A stretch of 64,000 nt of DNA from Rhizobium lentis (GCF_017352135.1 NZ_CP071458.1:62001-126000), one strand, 5' to 3'. Positions 15,834-24,400 are shown, numbered from the stretch's first letter. Notes: a model not told the origin generated them from the letters alone. Numbers and translations: made by a program.

Positions 15834-16862
15834 TCAGTCCTTCATGACCCCTTGCCTGGCGCCGGCATCGCGACTGGCTGGGTCAAGGGCCGGCTCAGCC
15901 GGGCGAAGCCTCCCTTGACGCGGGCGGTGCGAATGCGGCACGCTTCCTGCCTTTCTTTCCCCCTTTTCTTTCTCCCTGACCTTCAGGGTTTCGTTCCAGT
16001 CCTCCTCGGCCGGGCGCAACCGGGTCCACTCGCAACCGGCATCCTCGGCAAGCGACCGCAATCGCGTGGCAAACAGATCCCCTTGTGCATTGGCGTCCGT
16101 CGCAGCGACCAGCCGGGCGTCCGGTCGGGAGGCCAATTCCCGCAGCGCGGCTTGCGTGGCCGGCGACCACCCGCCGCCGGTGCTGAGATAAAGCGTGCCG
16201 TCATGCAACCCTTCGATTGCCGCAAGGCTCATGGCATCGATCGCAGCTTCCGTGACGGCCAGGCGCAACGCAGTATCCAACCCTAGACGGAAGAGAACCT
16301 TCGCTCCTCCAGAGGCGAAGCCACGGTATTGCGGTCCGCGCGCCTCCCATCCGGTCACCACGCCGGCATTATCCGTATGCGCTGCCCATATGCTGCCACG
16401 CGGGCCTTCCCGAAGAAGCCCCGCTTTGATCGCCTCACAGAGTATAGGTGGTGGCAGCCGGCGCTCGCCGTTGAGGTAGCGCCACGTCGATGAACCGGGC
16501 CATGGGCTGCGGCGCGCTTGCCAGCGCTCGACAAGAGAGAGGTTGCATCCTCTATCGCGGCTCGCAGGCTGCCACTCCGGTTCCGTGATCTCGAAACCAA
16601 CGAGATCCGCAACCCTATCGGCGCCTTCGAGAAAACCGACATGATCGAGATGCTCGACAAGCCCGAAGACATCGCCTTTCGCATCGCTGAGCGGATCAAA
16701 CCATCCGCGCCCCTCATGCGCGACGATGACGATTTCACCACCACGGCGAAACTTGACTGCCCGCCGGGTGCTTTCCTTGATGTCGATGGCGAACCTCGCC
16801 TGTTCAAGAACGGCCGCGCAGCTCACCTGCTCACGCAGCTCCTCTATCTCTCTTCTTTTCAT
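15834..16862 (-). CDS. Toprim-domain (DUF3991-type) plasmid protein
   Basis: With the start at ATG 16862 (MKRREIEELREQVSC) the product has 342 residues; an upstream ATG at 16895 would add 11. GGGAGCAAA precedes 16862. The N-terminal part (VKFRRGGEIVIVAHEGRGWF, DPLSDAKGDVFGLVEHL) is a primase-like zinc-ribbon substitute. The C-terminal part has a toprim core: LAVTEAAIDAMSLAAIEG (the conserved acidic residue) and ARLVAATDANAQGD (DxD-like). Proteins of this type are relaxase-associated or primase-like on alphaproteobacterial plasmids; the exact reaction is not established. The last 35 residues are Arg/Pro-rich and overlap a repeat at 15902. Confidence 0.8.
   Translation of the reverse strand: MKRREIEELREQVSCAAVLEQARFAIDIKESTRRAVKFRRGGEIVIVAHEGRGWFDPLSDAKGDVFGLVEHLDHVGFLEGADRVADLVGFEITEPEWQPASRDRGCNLSLVERWQARRSPWPGSSTWRYLNGERRLPPPILCEAIKAGLLREGPRGSIWAAHTDNAGVVTGWEARGPQYRGFASGGAKVLFRLGLDTALRLAVTEAAIDAMSLAAIEGLHDGTLYLSTGGGWSPATQAALRELASRPDARLVAATDANAQGDLFATRLRSLAEDAGCEWTRLRPAEEDWNETLKVREKEKGERKAGSVPHSHRPRQGRLRPAEPALDPASRDAGARQGVMKD
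15902..15945. repeat. Short repeat, copy 1 (end of toprim gene)
   Basis: GGCGAAGCCTCCCTTG followed after about a dozen bases by a GCGGCACGC motif. A second copy with the same order is at 17002-17045. It lies inside the 3' end of the toprim gene and gives that protein its unusual Pro/Arg-rich tail. Confidence 0.5.
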
Positions 16863-17001
16863 TTTGCTCCCGATCGCACTGCGATCGGCCTCCATTGCCT
16901 TTCCTTGCCCGTCGCTTCGTGGGCACCGTTCGGCCCACCGCGAAGAGCAAAGACTGCAAGGGCGCGGCTGGCAATTGTCGGATCATGCAATGCACGGCCG
17001 C

Positions 17002-17045
17002 GGCGAAGCCTCCCTTGCGGCCTGCTGCTCGCAAGCGGCACGCCA
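17002..17045. repeat. Short repeat, copy 2 (upstream of the toprim gene)
   Basis: GGCGAAGCCTCCCTTG is identical to 15902-15917 and is followed by CGCAAGCGGCACGCC. The two copies flank the toprim gene in the same orientation, about 1.1 kb apart. Confidence 0.5.
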
Positions 17046-17081
17046 AAGGCCGGCTCGATGCGCCGGCCAGGGGAAAAATTC

Positions 17082-17231
17082 ATGAGCGATCTCAAGGTCG
17101 TCGTCGGCATCGATCTCGTCAGAGGGAAAGACGCTGTATTCACCCTCGACTTCAAGGACGGTGACCGGACCATCAGGTCATGGGAGCTGGAAGGCGCGGG
17201 ACTGTGCGAGGAAATGATCGAGCGAGTTTAG
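17082..17231 (+). CDS. Unknown 49-residue protein
   Basis: ATG 17082 follows AGGGGAAAAATTC. The product (MSDLKVVVGIDLVRGKD to CEEMIERV) is acidic and has an amphipathic beta-rich look, with no membrane segment. It is the only plus-strand candidate in this block and is divergent from the toprim gene. The good ribosome-binding site and protein-like composition support it, but I recognise no family. Confidence 0.45.
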   Translation: MSDLKVVVGIDLVRGKDAVFTLDFKDGDRTIRSWELEGAGLCEEMIERV

Positions 17232-17582
17232 AAGGGCTCCAGTGGGAGCGGGCCAATTCCCGCTCGATGGCTCCTCAAAGGCTCGGGACGGGCGCGATCA
17301 CCGCGCCGCGGAGCGGCAGCGGCCGCAGCTTGCGAGCGGACCTTTCAGCGTGTTGTTCGTGGAATCCGGAACTCGGCAAGGACCCATCACAACCGCGCGG
17401 ATTGGCTTGCTTTCGTGGTCACCTCGGTTCGGCTGCGTTCCGCCGAACGCAGGAGCCATTCTCTCCGTGTTTTCAAACCGATGGCGCGATCTTGCTGCGG
17501 GCCTGACGTTGCCAGAACGATGCATTTGCAGGCAGCATGCAAGGCGAGGTGAAAGCGTCCGGCGCCCGCAACCACACTGCGA
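17232..17582. other. Gene-free stretch with two small hairpins
   Basis: I see no gene in these 350 bases. GAGCGGG/CCCGCTC (17246-17265) forms a 7-bp stem just after the small ORF and could be its terminator, although no T-run follows. TGCGTTC-CGCC-GAACGCA (17434-17451) is a second perfect 7-bp dyad. Confidence 0.4.
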
Positions 17583-17783
17583 TCAGCCTGATCGCGCAAG
17601 CTTCACTTTCTCAAGCGCCTGTTCCACTGATTCGGCGTTGAGCGATTTAACCGCACGCTCCACGCACGCCTGAATTTCAGCGGTATCCTTTCCCTCGATC
17701 AACGCGATATCAGCCACAGTCCAGCCTCTCGATATCCAATGGAGACAGGTTCGTTCAAACGGCGAGAGCATTGCTATCTTCAT
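17583..17783 (-). CDS. Small LuxR-type helix-turn-helix protein
   Basis: The 66-residue product is little more than a LuxR-type C-terminal HTH: LSPFERTCLHWISRGWTVAD-like recognition region followed by helices around EIQACVERAVKSLNAES. It has no signal-binding domain, so it cannot be a normal AHL receptor. Similar stand-alone HTH proteins occur on rhizobial plasmids. ATG 17783 has only a weak ribosome-binding site; ATG 17771 is an alternative. Given the nearby traI, an antagonist of a TraR-like regulator is conceivable but speculative. Confidence 0.6.
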   Translation of the reverse strand: MKIAMLSPFERTCLHWISRGWTVADIALIEGKDTAEIQACVERAVKSLNAESVEQALEKVKLARSG

Positions 17784-17915
17784 GGGGCGCTGGTTCCACT
17801 CAGCTAAAGCCCAGCAGGTTTGCGGAAAACATCGACCTTACCATTGGAGAACCTGTGCAAATTTGATCCGAAATCGCCATGACCGCTTGCCTCAACTTCA
17901 ACTCAAACTCGGGAG

Positions 17916-19127
17916 TCAACACCACGAGATCTGCGTCGTCTTCAGGTACAAGCCGACCTTTGTGCTCAGCATGCTCATAGCCTTTGCGGGTTCCGCAAGC
18001 GGAGGCTTATTCGTCAGAGCGATCGAGGCTGCGATGACGCGCGTGGCTGCCTCGGCAAGGCAGCGCCGCGACCAAAGCTGAGCTCGATATCGTAGATTGA
18101 GGGGAGTGACCCTCGAATCGAAGCGGCGGGCAATTTCGCCCTCAGCTCGATGGACTATTTCAGGGACATAGTCGGACAAGCCGCACGCGACTGTGACGAC
18201 GACTTCGGAGTCCTCGGCGCGCAAAGCCGCACCGGTGGCAGCGAAGTCTTTCGCTAAGCGATCGAGCAATCTGGCCGCAGCTTCTGGAATTTCGTCGATC
18301 TCACGGCGCATGTTCGTTTGCACGGTGGCCTGCATGATAGGATCCTGTCTTGTAAGAGAGCGGTCAGTTTCGAGAAAGGTGAGCTCGCTGACAAAACCTT
18401 CGGCATCGCCTCGAAAAAGTGAGCGGGTGAATTCGATTGCACGGCCCGAAGCAAGATAGGCGACGCGCTTTGTCAAAAGACCAGCCGTTCCAATCGCGAC
18501 GCCAAGCAAGGTGGCGTCCGGACCTTCGATGTTGGATGCGAAAGTGCGCTGGATCGCACGAACGGGTCTGAAGTTTGCGTCCGCGAGTGTGTTGCAGATA
18601 GAAGAGGTAACGGCACGAGCGTGGGGCAGGAACTCCGAGGAAATGCATGTGCGTTCGATCGCAAGCGGCTGGCCCGCCGAGCTCCGCAAGTGGGTGATGC
18701 GCACGACGTGACTGTCGCCTGACAAGCCGAGTGTCATCATCTCCTCTGGTGCGGGATGAGACGTGCTGCGCCCGATGCACTCGACTTTCGTGTCCGATCC
18801 ACGCCAGGAAATGTCACCCGTCAAAGAGTTAGCGCATAACGGAGGCCGATCTGCGCGCACCGCCGATCCGGCAACGAAGGTTCCTGAGCCGCGCCGGCGG
18901 ACCAGAAAGCCGTCTTGGACGAGATGGTCGATTGCTTTGCGGACCGTTACACGGCTAACGCGGACATGTTCAGCGAGGTCTCGTTCGGGATAAAGAACGT
19001 CGCCCTCTTTGAGTTTACCCGACAGGATCGCCTTTTCAAGCGCCAGGCGAAGTCTATGGTAGAGCGGGCCGGCGCCCTTGATGTCTATGCCCCATCCTGG
19101 AAGCATGGCCGCAAGCCTGTCGCTCAT
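17916..19127 (-). CDS. GntR/HutC-family regulator fused to a truncated SIS-domain segment
   Basis: The 403-residue frame starts at ATG 19127, overlapping the BadF stop (ATGA). Residues 15-85 are a GntR winged helix (PERDLAEHVRVSRVTVRKAI) and 95-255 a UTRA ligand-binding domain ending FLETDRSLTR. At residue 265 an internal Met, preceded by AGGATCC, begins what looks like the start of an AgaS/GlmS-type SIS protein (NMRREIDEIPEAAARLL; VVVTVACGLSD). That homology ends near residue 318, and the last 85 residues are unrelated. Two genes thus appear joined in frame, with the second cut short. The GntR part probably still regulates amino-sugar genes. Confidence 0.7.
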   Translation of the reverse strand: MSDRLAAMLPGWGIDIKGAGPLYHRLRLALEKAILSGKLKEGDVLYPERDLAEHVRVSRVTVRKAIDHLVQDGFLVRRRGSGTFVAGSAVRADRPPLCANSLTGDISWRGSDTKVECIGRSTSHPAPEEMMTLGLSGDSHVVRITHLRSSAGQPLAIERTCISSEFLPHARAVTSSICNTLADANFRPVRAIQRTFASNIEGPDATLLGVAIGTAGLLTKRVAYLASGRAIEFTRSLFRGDAEGFVSELTFLETDRSLTRQDPIMQATVQTNMRREIDEIPEAAARLLDRLAKDFAATGAALRAEDSEVVVTVACGLSDYVPEIVHRAEGEIARRFDSRVTPLNLRYRAQLWSRRCLAEAATRVIAASIALTNKPPLAEPAKAMSMLSTKVGLYLKTTQISWC

Positions 19128-20005
19128 TCGATCGCTTTCAGATGCCCGAAGCGCGACACAGCCAGGGCCACGGCCCCGCTCAGTGCATCGCCTTCGGGCG
19201 TTACCAATAGACTTTGATGCCGTGCAGCGATCCAGGACGAATACAGCGGCCCCAATCCCCCGAGCAGGCAAATCTTCTGCGTTCCTCGCGCGACTAGACG
19301 ATCAAGTGCTTCGTCAACTGAAACAGCAGCTTCTTGCAACAGGCGCGCGGCGACGGCATCGCCCTGTTTCATGTGCTCGAATACGCGCGGCGCATAGCGG
19401 CCGAAGGCGCCGGGCTTTGCCTGCCGCGCAAACTCGACGATATTGCGTGGGTCATTTTTGAATTCGGCAAGGACGGAGGCGGTCATCGCGGACATGTCGT
19501 GAATGCCGTCATATGCGAGCAGCGTTTCTTGCAAAAGCGCATGTCCAATACGAGCGCCGCTGCCGAGGTCGCCCACAGTAAAGCCCCATCCGCCGACGTA
19601 GGTCACCGTTTCGCAGTGGCGGGAAATGTAGATCGTGCCTGTTCCTAAAATGGCGACGGCTCCGTCTTTATCACCAAGCGCGCCTTGTAGCGCGATCAGC
19701 CCGTCTGACTCGATGTCCGCCTGGGCGAAGGGTAGCCTGTTTTTCACGTAGTGAACGGCCTCGCCGACATTATTGCCCGCGACCCCAAGTACTGCACGCG
19801 CCGAGGCGATGCTACGCGCATTGATGCCAGCTGCGTAGAAAGCCGCGTGGGTCGCACTGGCAATGTTGTCGAGGGCCGTATCCGGATCGGAGAGAATGTT
19901 GGCTGGCCCGGCTTGAGCCCGCGCAAGGATACTCCCGTTCGCACCGGCGACTGCAGCACGGCAGCTGGTGCCACCGCCGTCGATTCCGATTAGGTAGACA
20001 GTCAT
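19124..20005 (-). CDS. BadF/BadG-type N-acetylglucosamine kinase-like protein
   Basis: The 293-residue product has the ASKHA ATPase fold. Seen: phosphate-1 motif LIGIDGGGTSCRAAVA (5-20), phosphate-2 AILGTGTIYISR (near 118), the connect motif VGGWGFTVGDLGSGARIG, and adenosine-type LLGGLGPLYSSW near 249. Relatives phosphorylate N-acetylglucosamine or related sugars. ATG 20005 follows GGAAAGCGCGG. Its stop overlaps the GntR start, so the pair is coupled. Its usual partners (SIS isomerase, nagA) are reduced to a fragment here. Confidence 0.82.
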   Translation of the reverse strand: MTVYLIGIDGGGTSCRAAVAGANGSILARAQAGPANILSDPDTALDNIASATHAAFYAAGINARSIASARAVLGVAGNNVGEAVHYVKNRLPFAQADIESDGLIALQGALGDKDGAVAILGTGTIYISRHCETVTYVGGWGFTVGDLGSGARIGHALLQETLLAYDGIHDMSAMTASVLAEFKNDPRNIVEFARQAKPGAFGRYAPRVFEHMKQGDAVAARLLQEAAVSVDEALDRLVARGTQKICLLGGLGPLYSSWIAARHQSLLVTPEGDALSGAVALAVSRFGHLKAIE

Positions 20006-20165
20006 CCGCGCTTTCCTTCAGGAGGTCATCTGACACAGCGTCGATCGCCTTCGGGCCGCACCAGCTGCGCGCATCTTGTTCGTACGTACGTCGCACAAAC
20101 ATACCGGATTGTCAACTGGAAACCGGCTAGAGAGAGTATGGGCGACCCAGCTGAAGGAACCCGTA

Positions 20166-20366
20166 ATGCCTTTCGACCTGAATCCTTTCCCCGTCGCGAG
20201 TAACCGGCATGCAATTTGGGAAATGCTCGTGCGCAAAGACGTCGGCGGCTTCGTCGCCCAGGATTGGAAGATCTTTGCTCCGTCGTTCAAGTTTGAAGGA
20301 TTGTGCGGGACGGCCTCGTGTCGAGGCAGGCGCTATCCAAAAACAGCCATGGCACCGAAACTTTGA
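20166..20366 (+). pseudogene. Truncated small gene divergent from the BadF kinase
   Basis: ATG 20166 follows GAAGGAACCCGTA. The first 45 residues (MPFDLNPFPVASNRHAIWEM, LVRKDVGGFVAQDWKIF) look like the N-terminus of a small SnoaL-like protein I associate with rhizobial sugar operons. After FEGL the sequence loses that character and stops at 20366, next to the anaerobox. I read it as a gene whose 3' part was replaced when the fnrN segment was joined. Confidence 0.45.
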
Positions 20367-20376
20367 TCTGGATCAA
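20363..20376 (+). promoter_or_regulatory. Perfect FNR/FixK box (anaerobox) upstream of fnrN
   Basis: TTGATCTGGATCAA is an exact TTGAT-N4-ATCAA palindrome. Its centre lies about 155 bases upstream of the fnrN ATG. Rhizobial fnrN genes are known to be autoregulated through such boxes. Only this one was found nearby. Confidence 0.8.
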
Positions 20377-20523
20377 CTCGCGGTCCCGGCGAAATTGGTA
20401 ATCATCAAGCCGCGCCGGAAGAAATCGGGATAGCCGAACCCGCAATCGCGGCGTAATCGTCTGGGGTATGCCCAGCATGCGCAGCCACATCATGGCACAC
20501 GCGGATTTTGAAGGGATCAGGAA

Positions 20524-21246
20524 ATGGACGTTGCACGCAGTAAGGTTTCCGACGCCGGCGCTCCCGTCGCTTGCGCTTCCTGCCAAGCGCGGCACGGCGT
20601 CGTCTGCGGCGCGCTGTGGAGCGGCCAACTCCGAGAGCTCGGCCGCCAGTCGCTGCGCCGCACGGTCGATGCTGGCTGCGAGATAATCGCTCAAGGGTCG
20701 GAAAGCTCTTTCTATTCGAACATCATGCGCGGGGTAGTAAAGCTCTGCAAGGTGATGCCGGACGGGCGCCAGCAGATCGTCGGCCTGCAATTCGCCCCCG
20801 ATTTCGTCGGCAGGCCCTTCGTGCCCGAAAGCATGCTGTCGGCTCAGGCTGCGACCGACGCCGAAATCTGCGTCTTCCCCCGCGACCTGCTCGACCGCAT
20901 GATATCGGAGACGCCGAAGCTGCAGCGCAGCCTGTACGATCAGGCGCTGAAGGAGCTGGATGCGGCGCGCGAATGGATGCTGACGCTCGGCCGGCGCACC
21001 GCCGAGGAGAAGGTCGCAAGCCTGCTCCACCTCATCGCCACCCACGCCGAACCGCAGACCGCCACGACCACCTCTTTCGACCTGCCGCTGTCCCGCGCCG
21101 AGATCGCCGATTTTCTCGGTCTGACCATTGAAACCGTCAGCCGCCAGTTGACCAAGCTGCGCAAGAGCGGTGTCATTCGCATCGAGAACTTTCGACATAT
21201 CATCGTCCCCGACATGGATGAGTTGGAGCGGATGATCAGCGCATAG
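20524..21246 (+). CDS. fnrN: Crp/Fnr-family oxygen-responsive regulator FnrN
   Basis: The 240-residue product has N-terminal cysteines in a Fe-S pattern (C17, C20, C28 in ACASCQARHGVVC) plus a central Cys near 118 (EICVFPRD), as in FNR. A cyclic-nucleotide-like beta barrel spans about 35-150, and the C-terminal HTH reads LSRAEIADFLGLTIETVSRQ, giving the E--SR recognition motif expected for TTGAT-N4-ATCAA sites. ATG 20524 follows GGGATCAGGAA. The anaerobox upstream suggests autoregulation. It should switch on microaerobic genes such as fixNOQP, none of which are in this window. The long minus-strand frame covering it is a shadow. Confidence 0.93.
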   Translation: MDVARSKVSDAGAPVACASCQARHGVVCGALWSGQLRELGRQSLRRTVDAGCEIIAQGSESSFYSNIMRGVVKLCKVMPDGRQQIVGLQFAPDFVGRPFVPESMLSAQAATDAEICVFPRDLLDRMISETPKLQRSLYDQALKELDAAREWMLTLGRRTAEEKVASLLHLIATHAEPQTATTTSFDLPLSRAEIADFLGLTIETVSRQLTKLRKSGVIRIENFRHIIVPDMDELERMISA

Positions 21247-21272
21247 AACGGGATCAGCTGCCGAATTCGGGG

Positions 21273-21487
21273 TCAGCGCGTGATCACGACGCGGGTATTG
21301 GCGAGGCCAGCCTGTGCGCCAGCGAGAAGAACTGGGCGGCATTGTCGGAGTGCAGGCGAACGCAGGCATGCGAGGCCGGCCGGCCCAAGCGCTTAAGGTC
21401 GAAGGTGGCATGAACGGCGTAACCGCCGTAGGCGATCGAAATTGGCTGAATGGGTATCCTGCTGGTGAAATTTGCAGTACCGTTCAC
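21273..21487 (-). pseudogene. L,D-transpeptidase (YkuD) C-terminal remnant
   Basis: The minus strand encodes GGYAVHATFDLKRLGRPASH followed by ACVRLHSDNAAQFF, the YkuD active-site region (normally HGT...SHGCVRLH, with the catalytic Cys kept here). The family C-terminus LANTRVVITR with its stop at 21273 lies in another frame, so there is a frameshift near 21310. There is no N-terminal half or start. It is convergent with fnrN and is a decayed fragment. Confidence 0.7.
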
Positions 21488-21749
21488 CAGATCGATCAGC
21501 CGTTAGATGACTGTCGCGCTACCACCTTGCCAACTACAAGGTGGTCTGAAACGTCGTTGGCCAACAGTCGCCGGCGAGGATTTCTGCCTGTTGGAGGATC
21601 TCCGCCTATTGATTGACGGCACCGACGTAGCCGACAGATTCTTTCGTCTCGACTGTCCATCCATCTGGACCGCGGAACTGTTCAGGGGTCAACGCTGCTA
21701 CCTTTGTCACGACGTAGTGGAGGATTGTCGAGGGTAAGCGCATTCGCCA
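21488..21749. other. Gene-free joint with a perfect hairpin
   Basis: I see no gene between the YkuD remnant and the TIM-barrel gene. ACCACCTTG (21521-21529) and CAAGGTGGT (21537-21545) form a perfect 9-bp stem with a 7-base loop and no T-run. It could be an insertion-element end or an RNA structure. Confidence 0.4.
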
Positions 21750-22673
21750 TCATGCGCTTTTCCTCTCGCGCGCCTCGGCGACCATCTCCTCGAGCCTAAC
21801 AGCAACACTGTGAGCGCGGCGATAGTAGGCGGATTCTGGAATCCCATACCGGTCCATTGGCGTCTCGATGTTGAGCGGAGTCTGATAAGGAGTTGCGGCG
21901 ATCGCCGAGGTGATCGTGTGCCAATCTAATCGTCCGTCGAATGGCAAGAGATGGTTATCCATTGCTCCGAAATTGTCGTGAATGTGAGTAGCGATGAGGC
22001 GATCCGCGAAACGCTCTAGCACGCTGAGCTTGCCTGGCTCGATCAGTTCCCAGTGGCCACAATCGAAGCAGACGCCGATGAACTCCTTGCCGTATCGAAC
22101 GAACAGCCGATCATAGAGGTTGAGGAAATTCTGAGCGTTGGCGCAAAGGAGAGTTTCCGCGGCAATCTGGATGCCCTTTTCGACGCAGTAAGGCCTGATC
22201 TCGTCGAGAGACTGGAAAAGGGGGTCGAAGAACGCTCGTTCGGCGGCTTCGCTGCCGAAGACGTTGTCGTTGATATCGATGTGCAGAACAATATTGGGGG
22301 ACTGGAACGCGGCCGCCAGGTCGACACGGTTACGCAACAGCTCGACTCCGCTGCGGCGCTGCCATTCATGCGGCGACAGGAAGTCCTTGCGCGTCTCCAT
22401 CGCGAAAGGGCCAGGGTTTTTGTGGCCGATCTCGGTGATAGGATTGCGGCCATTGCTGCCATGAACCGAGTGCACTTTCAGCCCAGCATCGGCCACGATC
22501 CTGCTTGTAAACTCAATCTCGGCGTCGGCCAGCCAGTACGAACTGCCGGAGTCGGGATTCCAGTTGATGTGTGTGAAGCCAGCTTCCTTGATGAGGGTCA
22601 GCGAGTTGCGAATGCCTTCGTCGTACCAACGCTCCTGGTGCGGCCAATGCCAGACGGTGATGCAGGTATCCAA
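21750..22673 (-). CDS. Sugar phosphate isomerase/epimerase (xylose-isomerase-like TIM barrel)
   Basis: The 307-residue product has the AP-endonuclease-2-type barrel: SLTLIKEAGFTHINWN, LKVHSVHGSNGRN, IQIAAETLLCAN (metal-binding Glu), IGVCFDCGHWELI (Asp-x-Gly-His), ATHIHDNFG, DGRLDWHTITSAI and a final Glu in LNIETPMDR. These are the usual metal and acid-base residues. It starts 18 bases after the permease stop and is the last gene of a four-gene minus-strand operon (binding protein, ATPase, permease, isomerase). It probably acts on the imported sugar or sugar phosphate; the exact substrate cannot be read from the sequence. Confidence 0.82.
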   Translation of the reverse strand: MDTCITVWHWPHQERWYDEGIRNSLTLIKEAGFTHINWNPDSGSSYWLADAEIEFTSRIVADAGLKVHSVHGSNGRNPITEIGHKNPGPFAMETRKDFLSPHEWQRRSGVELLRNRVDLAAAFQSPNIVLHIDINDNVFGSEAAERAFFDPLFQSLDEIRPYCVEKGIQIAAETLLCANAQNFLNLYDRLFVRYGKEFIGVCFDCGHWELIEPGKLSVLERFADRLIATHIHDNFGAMDNHLLPFDGRLDWHTITSAIAATPYQTPLNIETPMDRYGIPESAYYRRAHSVAVRLEEMVAEARERKSA

Positions 22674-22690
22674 TGGATCAGTCTCCGGTT

Positions 22691-24400
22691 CTACAATGTT
22701 GTGGTTTCTGGACCTTTGCCAAGGCCGATGCGCTCGGCCAACAGAATGATCGCCAGTGAAAACGCCATGATCAGAGTGACATAGACAAGATTGAGCGCGG
22801 CCTGCTCAGGATCGACAGACAGCGAGCTGTCTACGATTGCAATCGGCAGCGGTTTGTTGTTGACGTTGTATAGAAACGCCGACAGGGGGTATTCCGACAG
22901 GAGATCGTTGAAGGCCATCCCGGCGACGAGGATTACAGTCGGCGCCACAATCGGCAGAATGATGCGGCGATAGCGATAAAGACCAGTGGCGCCCATCGAG
23001 CGGGCCGCCTCGTTATAGGCCGGATCGATTCCTACGAAGGCTGCCCGCAGGAACCTCACCATAAGCGGCAAGGCGACGATGGCGTAGCCAATCGGCAGGA
23101 GCCAGTAGCCGCCGAGGAGGACTGCGTTTCCAACGAGCGGGTTTGGCGTGTCGAAGGTGACGATCAGCCCGACAGCGAGCAGAATACTAGGAACTACCCA
23201 TGGCAGGAAGAAAGTGATGTCTAGAAGGCGCGTCAGCCAACTGCGCCGGCCAAGAATAACCGGGACAGCAAACAGCGTAACGACCAGCGCCGCCGATACC
23301 GCGGCAAGGCTCATCACTATGGAGTTGAAGAACGGAAGAAAGGCAGTGCCTTCGGTAAAGACGCGGGCATAGTTCTTCAGGGTCAGGCTGGATGGGATCA
23401 CTTCGATGCCGATGCTCGCGGCCGGGGCGAAGGAGAAGAGTACGACAAGAGCGATCGGCACCGCATAAATAGCCACAAGAAGATAGGCAAAAAAATGTAG
23501 CACTGTATTGCCGATCGGGCTGCAAATTTTGCGTAGCTGGATGGGCGCAGTCGCTTTCGCGCCGCCGACATAGGAGCCGCGCGCTTCGTAATATTGAGAC
23601 AGCAGGATAAGCGCCATGAGACACAGTCCCATCATAAGCGCCAGTAAGGCGGCCATGTCGGGACGGCGCAGGCTGTTCAGAGTCAGCACCATCTGGCTCA
23701 GCATGTGGAAATCGCGACCGCCCAGCACCTGAGGGGCGGCGAAAGAGCTGATCGCGGTGTAAAGGGTGAGAAGGGTGACAGCGAGGAGCGTCGGCATGAT
23801 TGCGGGCAGTACCACACGCCACAGGATCGTATATTCCCAGGCACCCATACTGCGCGCGGCTTCGATGGTTGCGTAGTCGACGCGGCGCATCGCAGCACGC
23901 AGAAAAAGATAGTAAAAGTTGGTCATCAGAAAGGTATGCGTGAAGAGCACGCCAAACCAGCCGATGAACCAGTCTTGCGGGAGGCTGGAAACGATCGCCT
24001 TCACCAGATGTGTCACCGCACCGCCGGGACCATAGGTGAAGTTATAGCCCGCCGCCGCAACGACACCGCCGAAGACCAGCGGCGTTGCATAGGCGATTTT
24101 CAAGAGTGCGCGACCGCGTACGTGAAAATATTCAAGGACGACCACCTGGAAAATCCCGACAATGGTCACCGTGACCATGGTCGCTGACGTCATCCAAACC
24201 GTGTTCCAAAGGGCAGCGCGCACTCTTCGTGATCTTGAAAGTTCGCTTAGGGTCTGACCGACCACCAGGCTGCCGTCCCTGAAAAATGCCGTTTGAAGTG
24301 ACGCGACGAGCGGCAGTATCAGGAAGGTGACGACGATCCAGATCAGGGCCGCCAACCCGATCCAATAGACTACGCGCTCGACGGCAGCCGCGCGGTTCAT
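22691..24400 (-). CDS. ABC permease, fused two-domain type (iron/hexose-phosphate family)
   Basis: The 569-residue membrane protein contains two BPD-type permease halves (about 12 hydrophobic helices), each with the EAA signature: TIEAARSMGAWEYTILWRVV in the first half and NEAARSMGATGLYRYRRIIL in the second. Fused permeases of this form belong to the FbpB/AfuB/PhnV group. The ATG overlaps the ATPase stop (ATGA), so synthesis is coupled. Together with the neighbouring ATPase and binding protein it makes a complete importer. Confidence 0.88.
   Translation of the reverse strand: MNRAAAVERVVYWIGLAALIWIVVTFLILPLVASLQTAFFRDGSLVVGQTLSELSRSRRVRAALWNTVWMTSATMVTVTIVGIFQVVVLEYFHVRGRALLKIAYATPLVFGGVVAAAGYNFTYGPGGAVTHLVKAIVSSLPQDWFIGWFGVLFTHTFLMTNFYYLFLRAAMRRVDYATIEAARSMGAWEYTILWRVVLPAIMPTLLAVTLLTLYTAISSFAAPQVLGGRDFHMLSQMVLTLNSLRRPDMAALLALMMGLCLMALILLSQYYEARGSYVGGAKATAPIQLRKICSPIGNTVLHFFAYLLVAIYAVPIALVVLFSFAPAASIGIEVIPSSLTLKNYARVFTEGTAFLPFFNSIVMSLAAVSAALVVTLFAVPVILGRRSWLTRLLDITFFLPWVVPSILLAVGLIVTFDTPNPLVGNAVLLGGYWLLPIGYAIVALPLMVRFLRAAFVGIDPAYNEAARSMGATGLYRYRRIILPIVAPTVILVAGMAFNDLLSEYPLSAFLYNVNNKPLPIAIVDSSLSVDPEQAALNLVYVTLIMAFSLAIILLAERIGLGKGPETTTL

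Noticed and set aside
20287..21411. A 374-residue open frame on the minus strand
   Set aside because: It lies across fnrN on the opposite strand and has no recognisable domain; fnrN has its Fe-S cysteines, HTH and promoter box.
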